Shown here: piece by piece, positions 1 to 8,977 of the stretch
Position numbering within the stretch: the stretch's first letter is position 1
Layout of the letters: every line of letters begins with the position of its first letter
DNA from: Alphaproteobacteria bacterium
GTDB lineage: Bacteria; Pseudomonadota; Alphaproteobacteria; Ferrovibrionales; Ferrovibrionaceae
DNA: 48,874 nt
Assembly (NCBI GenBank): GCA_026126165.1
Contig: JAHCJR010000017.1
Span: 1-48,874, forward strand
Reading direction: 5' to 3'
Notes under the pieces: model-generated
Databases searched by the model: none
What the model saw: only the letters and a program-made list of their open reading frames with translations
What the model was told of the DNA's origin: nothing
Translations under genes and position numbers: made by a program

Positions 1-37
1 CCGCGCCCGCCAGCTCGAACAACGTTATCGCACTCAT
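1..37 (-). CDS. Glutathione S-transferase-like protein, 5' end only
   Basis: Only the first 12 codons lie in the window, reading MSAITLFELAGA on the minus strand. This matches the first beta strand of the thioredoxin-like N-terminal domain in a bacterial glutathione S-transferase group whose members often start with a FELAGA-type sequence and continue with a Pro-Tyr-Cys-Trp region. A GGGAGG ribosome-binding site lies about ten bases upstream of the ATG, which supports the start. The rest of the gene is outside the window, so the assignment rests on a very short match and is tentative. Confidence 0.5.
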   Translation of the reverse strand, partial: MSAITLFELAGA

Positions 38-367
38 GGAAACAGCACCTCCCGGCGGCCGAACGCCCCCGCTTATCCTAGGCGGCCGGCATGTCCCGGC
101 CAAGGCCGGGCGAACTCACGTATCGGGGAGGTCGGGGGCGTGAGGGCCGCCGGGCATCGAGGGGGTGATGCCCGGCGGCCGCTGCGGGGTCATCCCGGAC
201 CCGGCCGCGCCGGTGGGGGGCGGAGGGGGGCTACGCCTTGCCGGACGCGACCGGGGGGCCAGGAGCCCTAGGATGGGACTCTTGTGCTCTAATGCGGCCT
301 CAGCACGGCCCAATTGGGGCGATTTCGCGGCGTCGGCGCCGCATCGCGAGAACGGGAGAGGACGGCT
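38..367. other. Divergent intergenic region with a perfect 14-bp inverted repeat
   Basis: This 330-base stretch separates the leftward GST-like gene from the rightward O-methyltransferase gene, and I see no convincing gene in it. It holds the promoter noted at 75-103, an inverted repeat with 14-base arms GGCCGCCGGGCATC (145-158) and GATGCCCGGCGGCC (167-180) around an 8-base loop, and an isolated -10-like TCTAAT at 288-293. The arm sequence CCCGGCGGCCG also occurs at 51-61, close to the GST-like start. No T-run follows either side of the repeat, so it does not look like an intrinsic terminator. Confidence 0.6.
75..103 (-). promoter_or_regulatory. Putative sigma70-type promoter for the GST-like gene
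   Basis: On the minus strand, TTGGCC (98-103) and TAGGAT (75-80) are separated by exactly 17 bases. Each matches the consensus hexamer at four of six positions. A start around position 68 would give a leader of about 30 bases before the ATG at 37. Recognition is by eye only. Confidence 0.35.
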
Positions 368-1033
368 TTGAGCAGTTTCAGCATCGGACTTGGACAGGAC
401 ATCAAGGACTATCTTCTGCGTATGGGCAGCCGGGAGCCGGCGAGCCTGCAGGCACTGCGCGAGGAAACCCGCTCCCTGCCCGAGGGACGGATGCAGATCT
501 CGCCCGAACAGGGCGCCTTCATGCGCCTGCTGGTGGAACTGCTCGATGTCCGGCGCTATCTCGAGATCGGCGTCTTCACCGGCTACAGCACCCTCGGCGT
601 GGCGCTTGCCATGCCGCCGGACGGGCGCATCCTCGCCTGCGATGTCAGCGCGGAATGGACCGCCATCGCCCGCCGCCACTGGGCCGAAGCGGGGGTCGCG
701 GAAAAGATCGAGCTGCGCCTGGCACCCGCGATCGAGACCCTGGACGGCATGATCGAGGCCGGCGAGACGGACTGTTTCGACCTGGCCTTCATCGACGCCG
801 ACAAGGAGAACTATCCGGCCTATTACGAACGTGCCCTGCGCCTGGTCCGCCCCGGCGGCCTGATCGCCATCGACAATACGCTCTGGGGCGGGCGGGTGGC
901 CGACCCGGCGGCTGGCGATGAAGCGACCCTGGCGCTGAAGCGGCTGAACCGGGCCCTTGCGGAGGACCGGCGTGTCAGCCTCGCCATGACGCCGATCGGC
1001 GATGGACTGACCCTGGCTCGCCGCAGGCCCTGA
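368..1033 (+). CDS. SAM-dependent O-methyltransferase (CCoAOMT-like)
   Basis: This 221-residue protein looks like a cation-dependent O-methyltransferase of the caffeoyl-CoA/catechol type, which moves a methyl group from S-adenosylmethionine to a catechol-like hydroxyl in the cytoplasm. The SAM-binding motif I is YLEIGVFTGYST at residues 64-75. The metal- and substrate-binding region shows FIDADKENY (141-149) and the Asp-Asn pair at 169-170. I chose the TTG start at 368 because GGGAGAGG lies just upstream and the protein then has the normal family length; an ATG at 314 would add an unrelated Arg-rich tail. The physiological substrate cannot be read from the sequence. The next gene, 81 bases on, encodes a transporter and need not be functionally linked. 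Confidence 0.85.
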   Translation: MSSFSIGLGQDIKDYLLRMGSREPASLQALREETRSLPEGRMQISPEQGAFMRLLVELLDVRRYLEIGVFTGYSTLGVALAMPPDGRILACDVSAEWTAIARRHWAEAGVAEKIELRLAPAIETLDGMIEAGETDCFDLAFIDADKENYPAYYERALRLVRPGGLIAIDNTLWGGRVADPAAGDEATLALKRLNRALAEDRRVSLAMTPIGDGLTLARRRP

Positions 1034-1051
1034 AGCGGAAGTCGCCGCATT

Positions 1052-1071
1052 GACCGGACCGGACCGGACCG
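1052..1071 (+). repeat. Short tandem repeat (GACCG)x4
   Basis: Four exact tandem copies of the pentamer GACCG lie between the O-methyltransferase stop and the start of the permease gene. The tract is in the putative leader of the transporter operon. Slippage in such tracts can vary copy number, but no functional role is evident here. Confidence 0.8.
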
Positions 1072-1114
1072 CTAGCGTCGCCTGCCTGTTCCCAGTCGCA
1101 CCCGGCCGGCCCGA

Positions 1115-2065
1115 ATGAGCGTTTTCCTGTTCAAGCGCTTCCTTACCTTCGTCGCGACCCTGCTCGGCGCCTCCATCGTCGTCTTCCTGGCGCTGGAGAT
1201 CCTGCCCGGCGACCCGGCGCAGGTCATGTCCGGGACCGATGCGCCGCCGGAGGTGGTGGAGAATCTGCGGCGCAAGCTCGGCCTCGACCGGCCGCCGCTC
1301 GAGCGTTATTTCGCCTGGGTCGGCGGCCTGCTGCAGGGCGATCTCGGCATCTCCTACGCCTATTCGACGCCGGTCGGCGAACTGATCGCCGAGCGCATGA
1401 AGGTGACCCTGCCGCTCGCCCTCATCGCCATGGCCCTGACCACCGTTGCCGCGCTGGCGCTAGGGCTGTTCGCGGCGCAGCGCCATGGCCGCCTTGGCGA
1501 TGTCGGTATCATGGGCGTGAGCCAGCTCGGCATCGCCATCCCCAACTTCTGGTTCGGGATCCTGCTGATCCTGCTCTTTGCGGTGAAGCTGCAATGGGTG
1601 GCGGCCGGCGGCTTCCCCGGTTGGGAGGAAGGCGTCTGGCCCGCGATCCGCGCGCTGCTGCTGCCGGCGATCGCCCTGGCGACGGTGCAGGCGGCGATCC
1701 TCGCGCGCATCACGCGCTCGGCCGTGCTCGAGGTCCTGCGCGAGGATTTCGTGCGCACCGCCCGCGCCAAGGGCCTGAGCCGCCGGCGCGCGCTCTGGAC
1801 GCACGTGCTGCGCAATGCCCTGATCCCGGTGATCACGATCATGGGGCTGCAATTCTCCAACCTGCTGGCCGGCACCATCGTCGTCGAAAACGTCTTCTAC
1901 CTGCCGGGCCTGGGCCGCCTGATCTTCCAGGCCATCTCGAACCGCGACCTGATCGTGGTCAAGGATGCCGTGCTGCTGCTCGCCGCCATGGTGGTGGCGG
2001 TCAACTTCGTCGTCGACCTGCTCTATGCGGTGATCGATCCGCGGCTCAAGGCGCACGACGTATGA
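1115..2065 (+). CDS. dppB: Peptide ABC transporter permease, DppB-like
   Basis: A 316-residue inner-membrane subunit of a family-5 (dipeptide/oligopeptide/nickel) ABC importer. An N-terminal membrane helix (about residues 9-29) is followed by the conserved LPGDP motif, then five further hydrophobic segments. The cytoplasmic EAA loop that docks on the ATPases is visible as REDFVRTARAKGLSRRRALW. Length and layout match the DppB family. It is the first gene of a four-gene operon in which every junction is a 4-base ATGA overlap, so the subunits are translationally coupled. There is no obvious ribosome-binding site directly upstream of the ATG. No substrate-binding protein gene is adjacent, so the transported peptide or nutrient is unknown. 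Confidence 0.92.
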   Translation: MSVFLFKRFLTFVATLLGASIVVFLALEILPGDPAQVMSGTDAPPEVVENLRRKLGLDRPPLERYFAWVGGLLQGDLGISYAYSTPVGELIAERMKVTLPLALIAMALTTVAALALGLFAAQRHGRLGDVGIMGVSQLGIAIPNFWFGILLILLFAVKLQWVAAGGFPGWEEGVWPAIRALLLPAIALATVQAAILARITRSAVLEVLREDFVRTARAKGLSRRRALWTHVLRNALIPVITIMGLQFSNLLAGTIVVENVFYLPGLGRLIFQAISNRDLIVVKDAVLLLAAMVVAVNFVVDLLYAVIDPRLKAHDV

Positions 2066-2907
2066 CCGCGGCCGGCGTCACCATCGGCCGCGCGCTGCGG
2101 CACCGCTCCTTCGCCATCGGCACGGCGCTGACGCTGCTGCTCGTGCTGGTGGCGGCGCTCTCGCTCGCCTGGACGCCGCATTCCCCCTACGAACTCGACG
2201 TGCCGAACCGGCTGCGCGCGCCACAGGCGGCCAATTGGCTCGGCACGGACGCTTTCGGCCGCGACGTGCTCTCCCTGCTCATGGTCGGCGCGCAGGCATC
2301 CATCATCGTCGGCGTGGTGGCGGTCGGCATCGGCATGGCCTTCGGCGTGGCGCTCGGCGCGCTCGCCTCGGCCCGACGCGGCTGGGCGGAGGAGATGGTC
2401 ATGCGCTTCTCCGACTTCGCCTTCGCTTTCCCGGCGATCCTCTCCGCCATCATGCTGACCGCCATTCTCGGCCCCGGCATGGTGAACGCCATCATCGCCA
2501 TCGGCATTTTCAACATTCCGGTCTTCGCCCGCGTGACGCGCGCCTCGGCCAATGCCATCTGGGCACGCGAGTTCGTGCTTGCCGCCCGCGCCTCCGGCAA
2601 GGGCGCGCTGCACATCACGCTCGAGCATGTCCTGCCAAACATCACCTCCGTCATCGTCGTGCAGGGCACCATCCAGTTCGCCACGGCGATCCTGGCCGAG
2701 GCGGCGCTCTCCTATCTCGGCCTCGGCACCCAGCCGCCGCAGCCATCCTGGGGCCGCATGCTGGCCGAGGCGCAAACCATGATGTTTACGCGGCCGGAAC
2801 TCGCCATCTTCCCAGGCGTTGCCATCGCGCTGGCCGTGCTCGGCCTCAACCTGCTGGGCGATGGCATGCGCGACCTGCTCGATCCCCGCCTCAGGCGGAG
2901 CCGATGA
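2062..2907 (+). CDS. dppC: Peptide ABC transporter permease, DppC-like
   Basis: A 281-residue second permease subunit. It has the N-terminal helix typical of DppC/OppC, the conserved NWLGTDAFGRDVLS motif near residues 53-66, and the EAA loop REFVLAARASGKGALHIT that contacts the ATP-binding subunits. Its ATG overlaps the dppB stop codon (ATGA at 2062-2065). It would pair with DppB to form the membrane channel for a peptide or peptide-like solute. Family assignment is firm; the substrate is not identifiable from this subunit. Confidence 0.92.
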   Translation: MTAAGVTIGRALRHRSFAIGTALTLLLVLVAALSLAWTPHSPYELDVPNRLRAPQAANWLGTDAFGRDVLSLLMVGAQASIIVGVVAVGIGMAFGVALGALASARRGWAEEMVMRFSDFAFAFPAILSAIMLTAILGPGMVNAIIAIGIFNIPVFARVTRASANAIWAREFVLAARASGKGALHITLEHVLPNITSVIVVQGTIQFATAILAEAALSYLGLGTQPPQPSWGRMLAEAQTMMFTRPELAIFPGVAIALAVLGLNLLGDGMRDLLDPRLRRSR

Positions 2908-3883
2908 GCATGGCGCTGCTCGAAGTGGAGAACCTGACGGTGACGCTCGATACCCAGCGCGGCCCGGGCCAGGCGGTGCGCGAGTTGAGCTTCTCCCTCG
3001 AACGCGGCCAGACGCTCGGCATCGTCGGCGAAAGCGGTTGCGGCAAGTCGATGACGGCGCTGGCGCTGATGGGACTGCTGCCGGAGCGGGCGCGGACAAC
3101 GGGCGCCGTGCGGCTCGATGGCCGCGACATCCTTCACCTGCCCGAGCAGGAACTCTGCCGGCTGCGCGGCAACCGCCTCGCCATGATCTTCCAGGAGCCA
3201 ATGACCTCGCTCAATCCGCTGCATCCGATCGGCCGCCAGGTGGCGGAGCCGCTGATGCTTCATCGCGGCCTCGGGCAGGCGGCGGCGCGGAAGGAAGCCC
3301 TGCGGCTGCTCGATCGGGTCGGCATCCCGAACGCGGCGCGCCGGCTCGATTCCTATCCGCACCAGATGTCGGGCGGCCAGCGCCAGAGGGTGATGATCGC
3401 CATGGCGCTGGCCTGCGGGCCGGACCTGCTCATCGCCGACGAGCCGACCACGGCGCTCGACGTCACCATCCAGGGCCAGATACTCGACCTGATCCGCGAG
3501 CTGGTGGAGGAATCGGGCATGGCGCTGATCCTCATCTCGCACGATCTCGGCGTCATCGCCGAGAGCGTCGCCCAGATGCTCGTCATGTATGGCGGCATGG
3601 CGGTGGAAAGCGGCCCGACGGCCAAGGTCTTCGCGCGCCTTGCCCATCCCTACGCGCGCGGCCTGTTCGCCGCCCGCCCGCGCGTCGGCCGCGGCCGGGG
3701 CGAACGGCTCTACAACATCGCGGGCACGGTGCCGGAACTGGTCGACCTGCCGAAAGGCTGCCCCTTCCTGGATCGCTGCGCCTACGCCATCGCCGATTGC
3801 GCCGCCACCCCGCCGCCGCCGCGCGAGATCGATACCGGTCATTCCGCGCGCTGCATCCGTCTCGGCGAACTGCCGGAGGGACC

Positions 3884-3887
<4 letters not shown>
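2904..3887 (+). CDS. dppD: Peptide ABC transporter ATP-binding protein, DppD-like
   Basis: A 327-residue ATPase that powers the importer from the cytoplasmic side. The Walker A motif GESGCGKS is at residues 42-49, followed by the Q-loop region [10 protein letters not shown], the signature MSGGQRQR, Walker B LLIADEPT and the switch His in ISHDLG. The C-terminal oligopeptide-transporter extension carries the conserved cysteine cluster GCPFLDRC, typical of DppD/OppD, in some of which it has been seen to bind an iron-sulfur cluster. The start overlaps the dppC stop by ATGA. It should form a heterodimer with the next gene product. Confidence 0.93.
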
Positions 3888-4867
<980 letters not shown>

Positions 4868-4869
4868 CC

Positions 4870-5661
4870 ATGACCTGGCCTCGGCCGGTCCGGTGGGTGG
4901 CACTTGGGCTTGGCGCCTTCGCCCTTCTCCAGTTCGCCAGCCGCGGCTATTACTGGTTCTGGCCTGACAACCCCGACGCCTTATGGAACGAGGCGCTGCT
5001 CTTGCTGTTCGCGCTGCTCGCAGGCGCGCTCGCCCTGCCCTGGAGCGCAGCACGAGCGGGCGGCCCGGCCGGCCTCGCCCTGCTTGCAGCGCCGCTCTAC
5101 CTGGTCGCATCGGGCCTCTGGCTGGCGATCTGGCCCTGGCAGGAGGCCGGCCTCGAAAGTCACCGCCACTACATCTTTTCCGCAAGCTTCTGCGAGTTCA
5201 CCGCGCGGTTTCCGCGCCCGCCGCAGGCCGGGCGACTACCGGCCGCAGGCGCGGGCGAGCCGGACGGGCGGGTGGCGCTGCTCAGCGATCTCGAACGGCT
5301 GATTGCCTTCCGCGCGGACTGCATCGCCGCCCCGGCTGCCGAGCGCGAGACTTTGCGCGGCTTCGCCCGGGCCGGACTTGCCCGCTGGGCGCAGGCGGCG
5401 AGCATGCGGGAATCCGTGGAAAGCGGCGAGGACGACGTGCTCATGATCCGCGGGGAAATCCGGGGCTCGCTCGTGCGCGGCGCCGATCAGGGCGGGAAAA
5501 CTCTTGGCGAGGCAAGGGCTTATCTGGGCCGGCACTCGGTCATGACCCTGAGCGTCCTGCAATCGGAAGCCGAGGTGCTGACCGGCCCGGCGCGCGACTT
5601 CCTCGCCTCCGGCACATGGAAGGGCGGTGTTGACCTGGGCGACCGGTCGGGGGTGAAATGA
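4870..5661 (+). CDS. Membrane protein of unknown function
   Basis: A 263-residue protein that I do not recognise. Three hydrophobic segments (about residues 9-24, 43-60 and 69-88) form an N-terminal membrane domain. The remaining 170 or so residues are hydrophilic and probably form a soluble domain, rich in Arg, Ala and Glu, with no recognisable motif. The start is two bases after the dppF stop, so it is likely co-transcribed with the transporter, but a role in transport is only a positional guess. The hydrophobic first half makes it a plausible real gene rather than a chance frame. Confidence 0.7.
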   Translation: MTWPRPVRWVALGLGAFALLQFASRGYYWFWPDNPDALWNEALLLLFALLAGALALPWSAARAGGPAGLALLAAPLYLVASGLWLAIWPWQEAGLESHRHYIFSASFCEFTARFPRPPQAGRLPAAGAGEPDGRVALLSDLERLIAFRADCIAAPAAERETLRGFARAGLARWAQAASMRESVESGEDDVLMIRGEIRGSLVRGADQGGKTLGEARAYLGRHSVMTLSVLQSEAEVLTGPARDFLASGTWKGGVDLGDRSGVK

Positions 5662-5687
5662 AACCGCAACCATGACCGGGAGGGGCG

Positions 5688-6071
5688 ATGAGCGACGTCA
5701 TCAGCCTGGAAGACTATCAACGCAAGGCCCGGACGGATGGGGCGGTCCGTTCGGGCAAGGAGCCGGACATCTTCTTCGACCGGCAGGAACTTGACGCCAT
5801 ACTCAATCTTTACGGTTTCATGGTGGCGCGGGGCGAATGGCGGGACTATGCCATTTCCCACGACCGCGAGAGCTGCTGCTTCGCCGTCTTCCGGCGTAGC
5901 GCCGACGAGCCGGTCTACCGCATCGTCAAGACGCCGAAGCTCGCCCGTCGGCAGGGTGCCTATGCGGTGGTCGCGCCGGGCGGACGGGTGCTCCGGCGCG
6001 GCAAGACGCTGGCCGGCGCCATCGCCGACCTCGAGCGCCAGCGTCTCAAGCTGATCGACGCGGCGGACTGA
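5688..6071 (+). CDS. DUF2794 family protein
   Basis: A 127-residue cytoplasmic protein of the DUF2794 family, small proteins widespread in alphaproteobacteria with no assigned function. The family core is visible from FDRQELDAILNLYGFMVA (about residues 30-47), through GEWRDYAISHDRE and VYRIVKTPKLARRQGAYAVV, to the basic RRGKTL segment. A GGGAGGGG ribosome-binding site directly precedes the ATG. It follows the membrane protein by 26 bases and converges on the minus-strand TPR gene with a gap of three bases. Confidence 0.85.
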   Translation: MSDVISLEDYQRKARTDGAVRSGKEPDIFFDRQELDAILNLYGFMVARGEWRDYAISHDRESCCFAVFRRSADEPVYRIVKTPKLARRQGAYAVVAPGGRVLRRGKTLAGAIADLERQRLKLIDAAD

Positions 6072-6074
6072 TCC

Positions 6075-7364
6075 TCAGGCGGCGCGCTCCAGCCAGCGCC
6101 GGCAGACGGCGATTTCGGGCCGATCGCGCAGGCGCTGCTCGAGCACCGGGCGCACGCGCGCGCCCTCGCCCGCGCGCAGTGCCGCATCTAGCCATGTCTG
6201 GATGAAAAGATCGCGCTGCGCGTGGCTGCCGCCGATTTCCTGCCAGCGCTCGCGCAGCGGATCGAGCAGGCGGAACGCCGCGGCATGATCACCTTTGGCA
6301 TGCGCGACGACGCCTTCGGCCCCCGGCAGGGCCACATCTCGCCACGGCGAAGCCGGCCGGCTGGCGCGCATCGATTGCAGCAGCGATGCCAGTTCCCGGT
6401 CATGGCCGCCACGCGCCAGGGCATAGACATAATGCAGGTCGTGGAAGGGCTCGACATGCTCGGGCCCGCGCCTCGCTACGTGCTGCGACACATCCGCCCA
6501 GCGCTCGCCGACATCGACGCCGCGCAGTTCGAGCCGCCAGAGCAGGCTCGCCGCGTTGATCTGATCCTGCGAATACGCCTTGAACACGCCCCAGATGCGC
6601 CGGTCGTAGAGATCGAGAACGGCATCGTGCCGATCGAGATCCATGTAAAACAGCGCGAGGTGCCAGTAATTGTGCGTGAGCATGAAGGAGTTGCGTCCCT
6701 CCCAGCTCGGTGCATGGCCCTCCATCCAGGCTATGCCTTCCTTCACGCGGCCCTGCGTCTCCATCACGTGCGCCACCGCATGATGCGCCCAAGGCTCGGC
6801 CGGCATGATCTCGACCGCCCGGCGGCCGGCGGCCTCCGCCTCCTGCAGGCGGTGGTTCTGTTCGTAGCCGAAGGCCATCATGCCGTGCATGTAGGCAAGG
6901 TCGGTGTTCGCGGCGAAAACCTTCTCGGCGATGCGCAGCATGCCGGCGAGGTCGCCGCGATTGAAGGCATGGTACTGGCCGAACTTGGCCGAGAGAATGT
7001 CGCGCGGATAGGCGCTGGCGATCTCTTCCTGGATCTGCTGCGCCCGTGCCGTGTCGCGTGCCGCCCAGGACCTGACGGCGGCGAGCAGCATGCGTTCCCG
7101 CTCGCTGGCGCCGGCGCCCAGTCCGGCTTCCGCCCGGGTCAGGAACGCCTCCGCATTGCGCGCGGACTTGCCGTCCTCCAGAAAGAGGCAGAGCGCGGCG
7201 GCGAGCGTGTTCACCAGCACGCCGTCCGGGTCCGCTTCGGCCGCGCCGAGAATGGCGCCGGCGCCGTTGCCATAGCTCAGGATCTGTTCGGAGAATCGGT
7301 CGATGGCGGCGAGGGTGTCCTCGCGCGAGGTACTCACCGGGTTGCCGCGCCAGTCCTCGAGCAT
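6075..7364 (-). CDS. Tetratricopeptide repeat protein, TTC38-like
   Basis: A 429-residue soluble protein of the TTC38 family, an alpha-helical repeat family shared by bacteria and animals whose biochemical role is unsettled. The N-terminus MLEDWRGNPVSTSREDTLAA and the TPR-like stretch with LAYMHGMMAFGYEQNH, AVEIMPAEPWAHHAVAHVMETQGR and HNYWHLALFYMDL are characteristic. There is no signal peptide, so it is probably cytoplasmic. It lies five bases downstream of the M81 metallopeptidase gene on the same strand and is almost certainly co-transcribed with it, which suggests a shared pathway. No catalytic motif is apparent; repeats of this type usually mediate protein contacts. Confidence 0.85.
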   Translation of the reverse strand: MLEDWRGNPVSTSREDTLAAIDRFSEQILSYGNGAGAILGAAEADPDGVLVNTLAAALCLFLEDGKSARNAEAFLTRAEAGLGAGASERERMLLAAVRSWAARDTARAQQIQEEIASAYPRDILSAKFGQYHAFNRGDLAGMLRIAEKVFAANTDLAYMHGMMAFGYEQNHRLQEAEAAGRRAVEIMPAEPWAHHAVAHVMETQGRVKEGIAWMEGHAPSWEGRNSFMLTHNYWHLALFYMDLDRHDAVLDLYDRRIWGVFKAYSQDQINAASLLWRLELRGVDVGERWADVSQHVARRGPEHVEPFHDLHYVYALARGGHDRELASLLQSMRASRPASPWRDVALPGAEGVVAHAKGDHAAAFRLLDPLRERWQEIGGSHAQRDLFIQTWLDAALRAGEGARVRPVLEQRLRDRPEIAVCRRWLERAA

Positions 7365-7369
7365 GGCAA

Positions 7370-8851
7370 TCAGCTCCGTTCGTTGATGCGGTCCAGCGGA
7401 TAGATCGGCCGCCGGACGTTCCGGAACTCGAGGATCGAGTTGTCGGACGTGGTCACGCCGACCCCGTCCAGGGTGAGCGTCGCCTTGCCCAATGCCGCGA
7501 AACCGGCGCGGTAGTGGATCCGCGACTTGAGCAGGAGATACTTCTTGTACTCGGGCTCGATCCCGACCGAACGGAAGACGCCGCTGTCCCAGGGCTCGTG
7601 ATGACGGGAGGTGATGACGATCTGGACCTTGCCGGTGTCAAGAACCGCGGTCGGGCCCATCGTCACCTTGACGCCGGTATACATGGGTCCATGCACGACC
7701 CACTCGCCGTCGGTGAGCGCCTTGACCCGGCCAGTGATCTCGAGCGGACGTCCGACCTCGCCGATCGCAGGCATGTCGATCTTGCCGCCCAGCCGCAGCG
7801 TCACGGTGCTGCCGACCCCGGCCTTCTGCATTGCCTGCACCGCCGCCGGATCCCAGACGGCGGCCACCGCCACGTCATCGAGACCCTGGCGGATCACCTC
7901 GGCGATCACCGTCATGACGTCCTGGGTGCCGCCCGAGCCGGTATTGTCCGCATGGTCGAGCAGGATGATGGGACCATCGGCCCGCATCGAGCGGGCACGC
8001 GCCACGGCCTGTTCCAGCGGCTCGTGCCGGTAGACGAAGGCTTCCCGGCTCTTCCAGGCAAGATCGAGCAGGCGGTCGCGCCAGCCCTCGGCGCGCGTCA
8101 GGTCGCCATCGCCGACGATGATGGCCGAAGTCCCGGCATCCTCCATGTCCGCCATGGGAAAGCCGCCGAAGACGGTCGCCGCCAGCGCGCCCTCCGCCTC
8201 GATCTCGCGCGCCATGCGGATCAGGCTCCGCATCGGCTCGTCGTCCGTTCCCTGCTTCAGGGTCTGGGAGAGCAGCGGCACGTTGCCCCACGCCATGACC
8301 GGCCGGACCTCGCCCTTCATGGCGCGCAGCAGGATGCGCCCCACCTGTGTTCCCACCTCGTGCATGTCCACATGGGGATAGGTCTTGTAGCCGATCAGCG
8401 CCGTGCAGTTCTCGACCATGCGCCGGGTCAGGTTGCAATGCAGGTCGAGGGTCACGGCGATGGGCAGGTCGGGGCGGATCCGGCGCATGCGTTCGAGCAG
8501 CGTCCCCTCGCCATCGGGCGTCGCCTCGCTCACCATGGCCCCGTGCAGGTCGAGCATGGCGCAGTCGATACCGCGATCGACCGCCTCCAGGATCGCTCCC
8601 GAAAGCCGCTCATAGGCTTCGCGCGTGACCGGCCCGCCCGGCATCGCCTCGGCCGCCACGGGGGTCACGACCTCGGCGCCGATCTCGCCGGCGAGCCGGA
8701 GATAGGCGCCGAAGGGCATCCCGGTCCCCTCATAGGCCCGCCGCGCCTCGGCGCCGAAGAAGCAGCCCCATTCCTCGAAGCGCCGCATGTCGGTGACGAT
8801 GGGCGAGAAGGTATTGGTCTCGTGCTTCATCATGGCGATGAGGATGCGCAT
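7370..8851 (-). CDS. M81 family metallopeptidase (MlrC-like)
   Basis: A 493-residue member of the M81 family, named after microcystinase MlrC. The N-terminal HETNTFSP motif (residues 10-17), DLHGAM, TLDLHCNLT and the His-containing YPHVDMHEVG supply the expected zinc ligands; a conserved DHADNTGSGG motif lies in the second half. Most bacterial homologues are of unknown substrate and are often found near peptide transporters, as here. I chose the ATG at 8851, which begins MRILIAMMKHETN in line with the family; upstream in-frame starts add an Arg-rich tail. It is the promoter-proximal gene of a two-gene operon with the TPR gene. It probably hydrolyses a small or cyclic peptide, but that is inference. 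Confidence 0.9.
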   Translation of the reverse strand: MRILIAMMKHETNTFSPIVTDMRRFEEWGCFFGAEARRAYEGTGMPFGAYLRLAGEIGAEVVTPVAAEAMPGGPVTREAYERLSGAILEAVDRGIDCAMLDLHGAMVSEATPDGEGTLLERMRRIRPDLPIAVTLDLHCNLTRRMVENCTALIGYKTYPHVDMHEVGTQVGRILLRAMKGEVRPVMAWGNVPLLSQTLKQGTDDEPMRSLIRMAREIEAEGALAATVFGGFPMADMEDAGTSAIIVGDGDLTRAEGWRDRLLDLAWKSREAFVYRHEPLEQAVARARSMRADGPIILLDHADNTGSGGTQDVMTVIAEVIRQGLDDVAVAAVWDPAAVQAMQKAGVGSTVTLRLGGKIDMPAIGEVGRPLEITGRVKALTDGEWVVHGPMYTGVKVTMGPTAVLDTGKVQIVITSRHHEPWDSGVFRSVGIEPEYKKYLLLKSRIHYRAGFAALGKATLTLDGVGVTTSDNSILEFRNVRRPIYPLDRINERS

Positions 8852-8882
8852 GTCGGTGGTTCCCTGCGGCGCCCGGGTCATT

Positions 8883-8922
8883 GTTCGCCGGCGAACGATA
8901 GCGCAGCACCGCCGCAAAACAA
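8883..8922 (-). promoter_or_regulatory. Putative promoter and palindromic operator of the M81/TPR operon
   Basis: On the minus strand, TTGTTT (8917-8922) and TATCGT (8895-8900) are 16 bases apart, about 45 bases from the ATG at 8851. A perfect 14-base palindrome GTTCGCCGGCGAAC (8883-8896) covers the predicted start of transcription and touches the -10 element, the usual place for a repressor site. The -35 element also lies in the T-rich tail of the upstream terminator. Confidence 0.4.
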
Positions 8923-8949
8923 AGAACCCGGCGGGTCGCCCCGCCGGGT
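8917..8949 (-). terminator. Intrinsic terminator of the Bax-inhibitor-1 gene
   Basis: A perfect 10-bp stem, ACCCGGCGGG (8926-8935) and CCCGCCGGGT (8940-8949), with a 4-base loop. Read on the minus strand it is followed by the T-rich run TCTTTGTTTTG. It sits 28 bases after the stop of the Bax-inhibitor-1 gene at 8978 and ahead of the M81 gene, so it should separate the two transcription units. Confidence 0.85.
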
Positions 8950-8977
8950 CCTGAAGGAACGTCCTGTCGCGAGCGGA

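Noticed and set aside
8883-8896. GTTCGCCGGCGAAC as a LexA (SOS) box
   Set aside because: Alphaproteobacterial LexA sites are direct repeats GTTC-N7-GTTC; this is a continuous palindrome with six bases between the half-sites, and the operon has no repair function.
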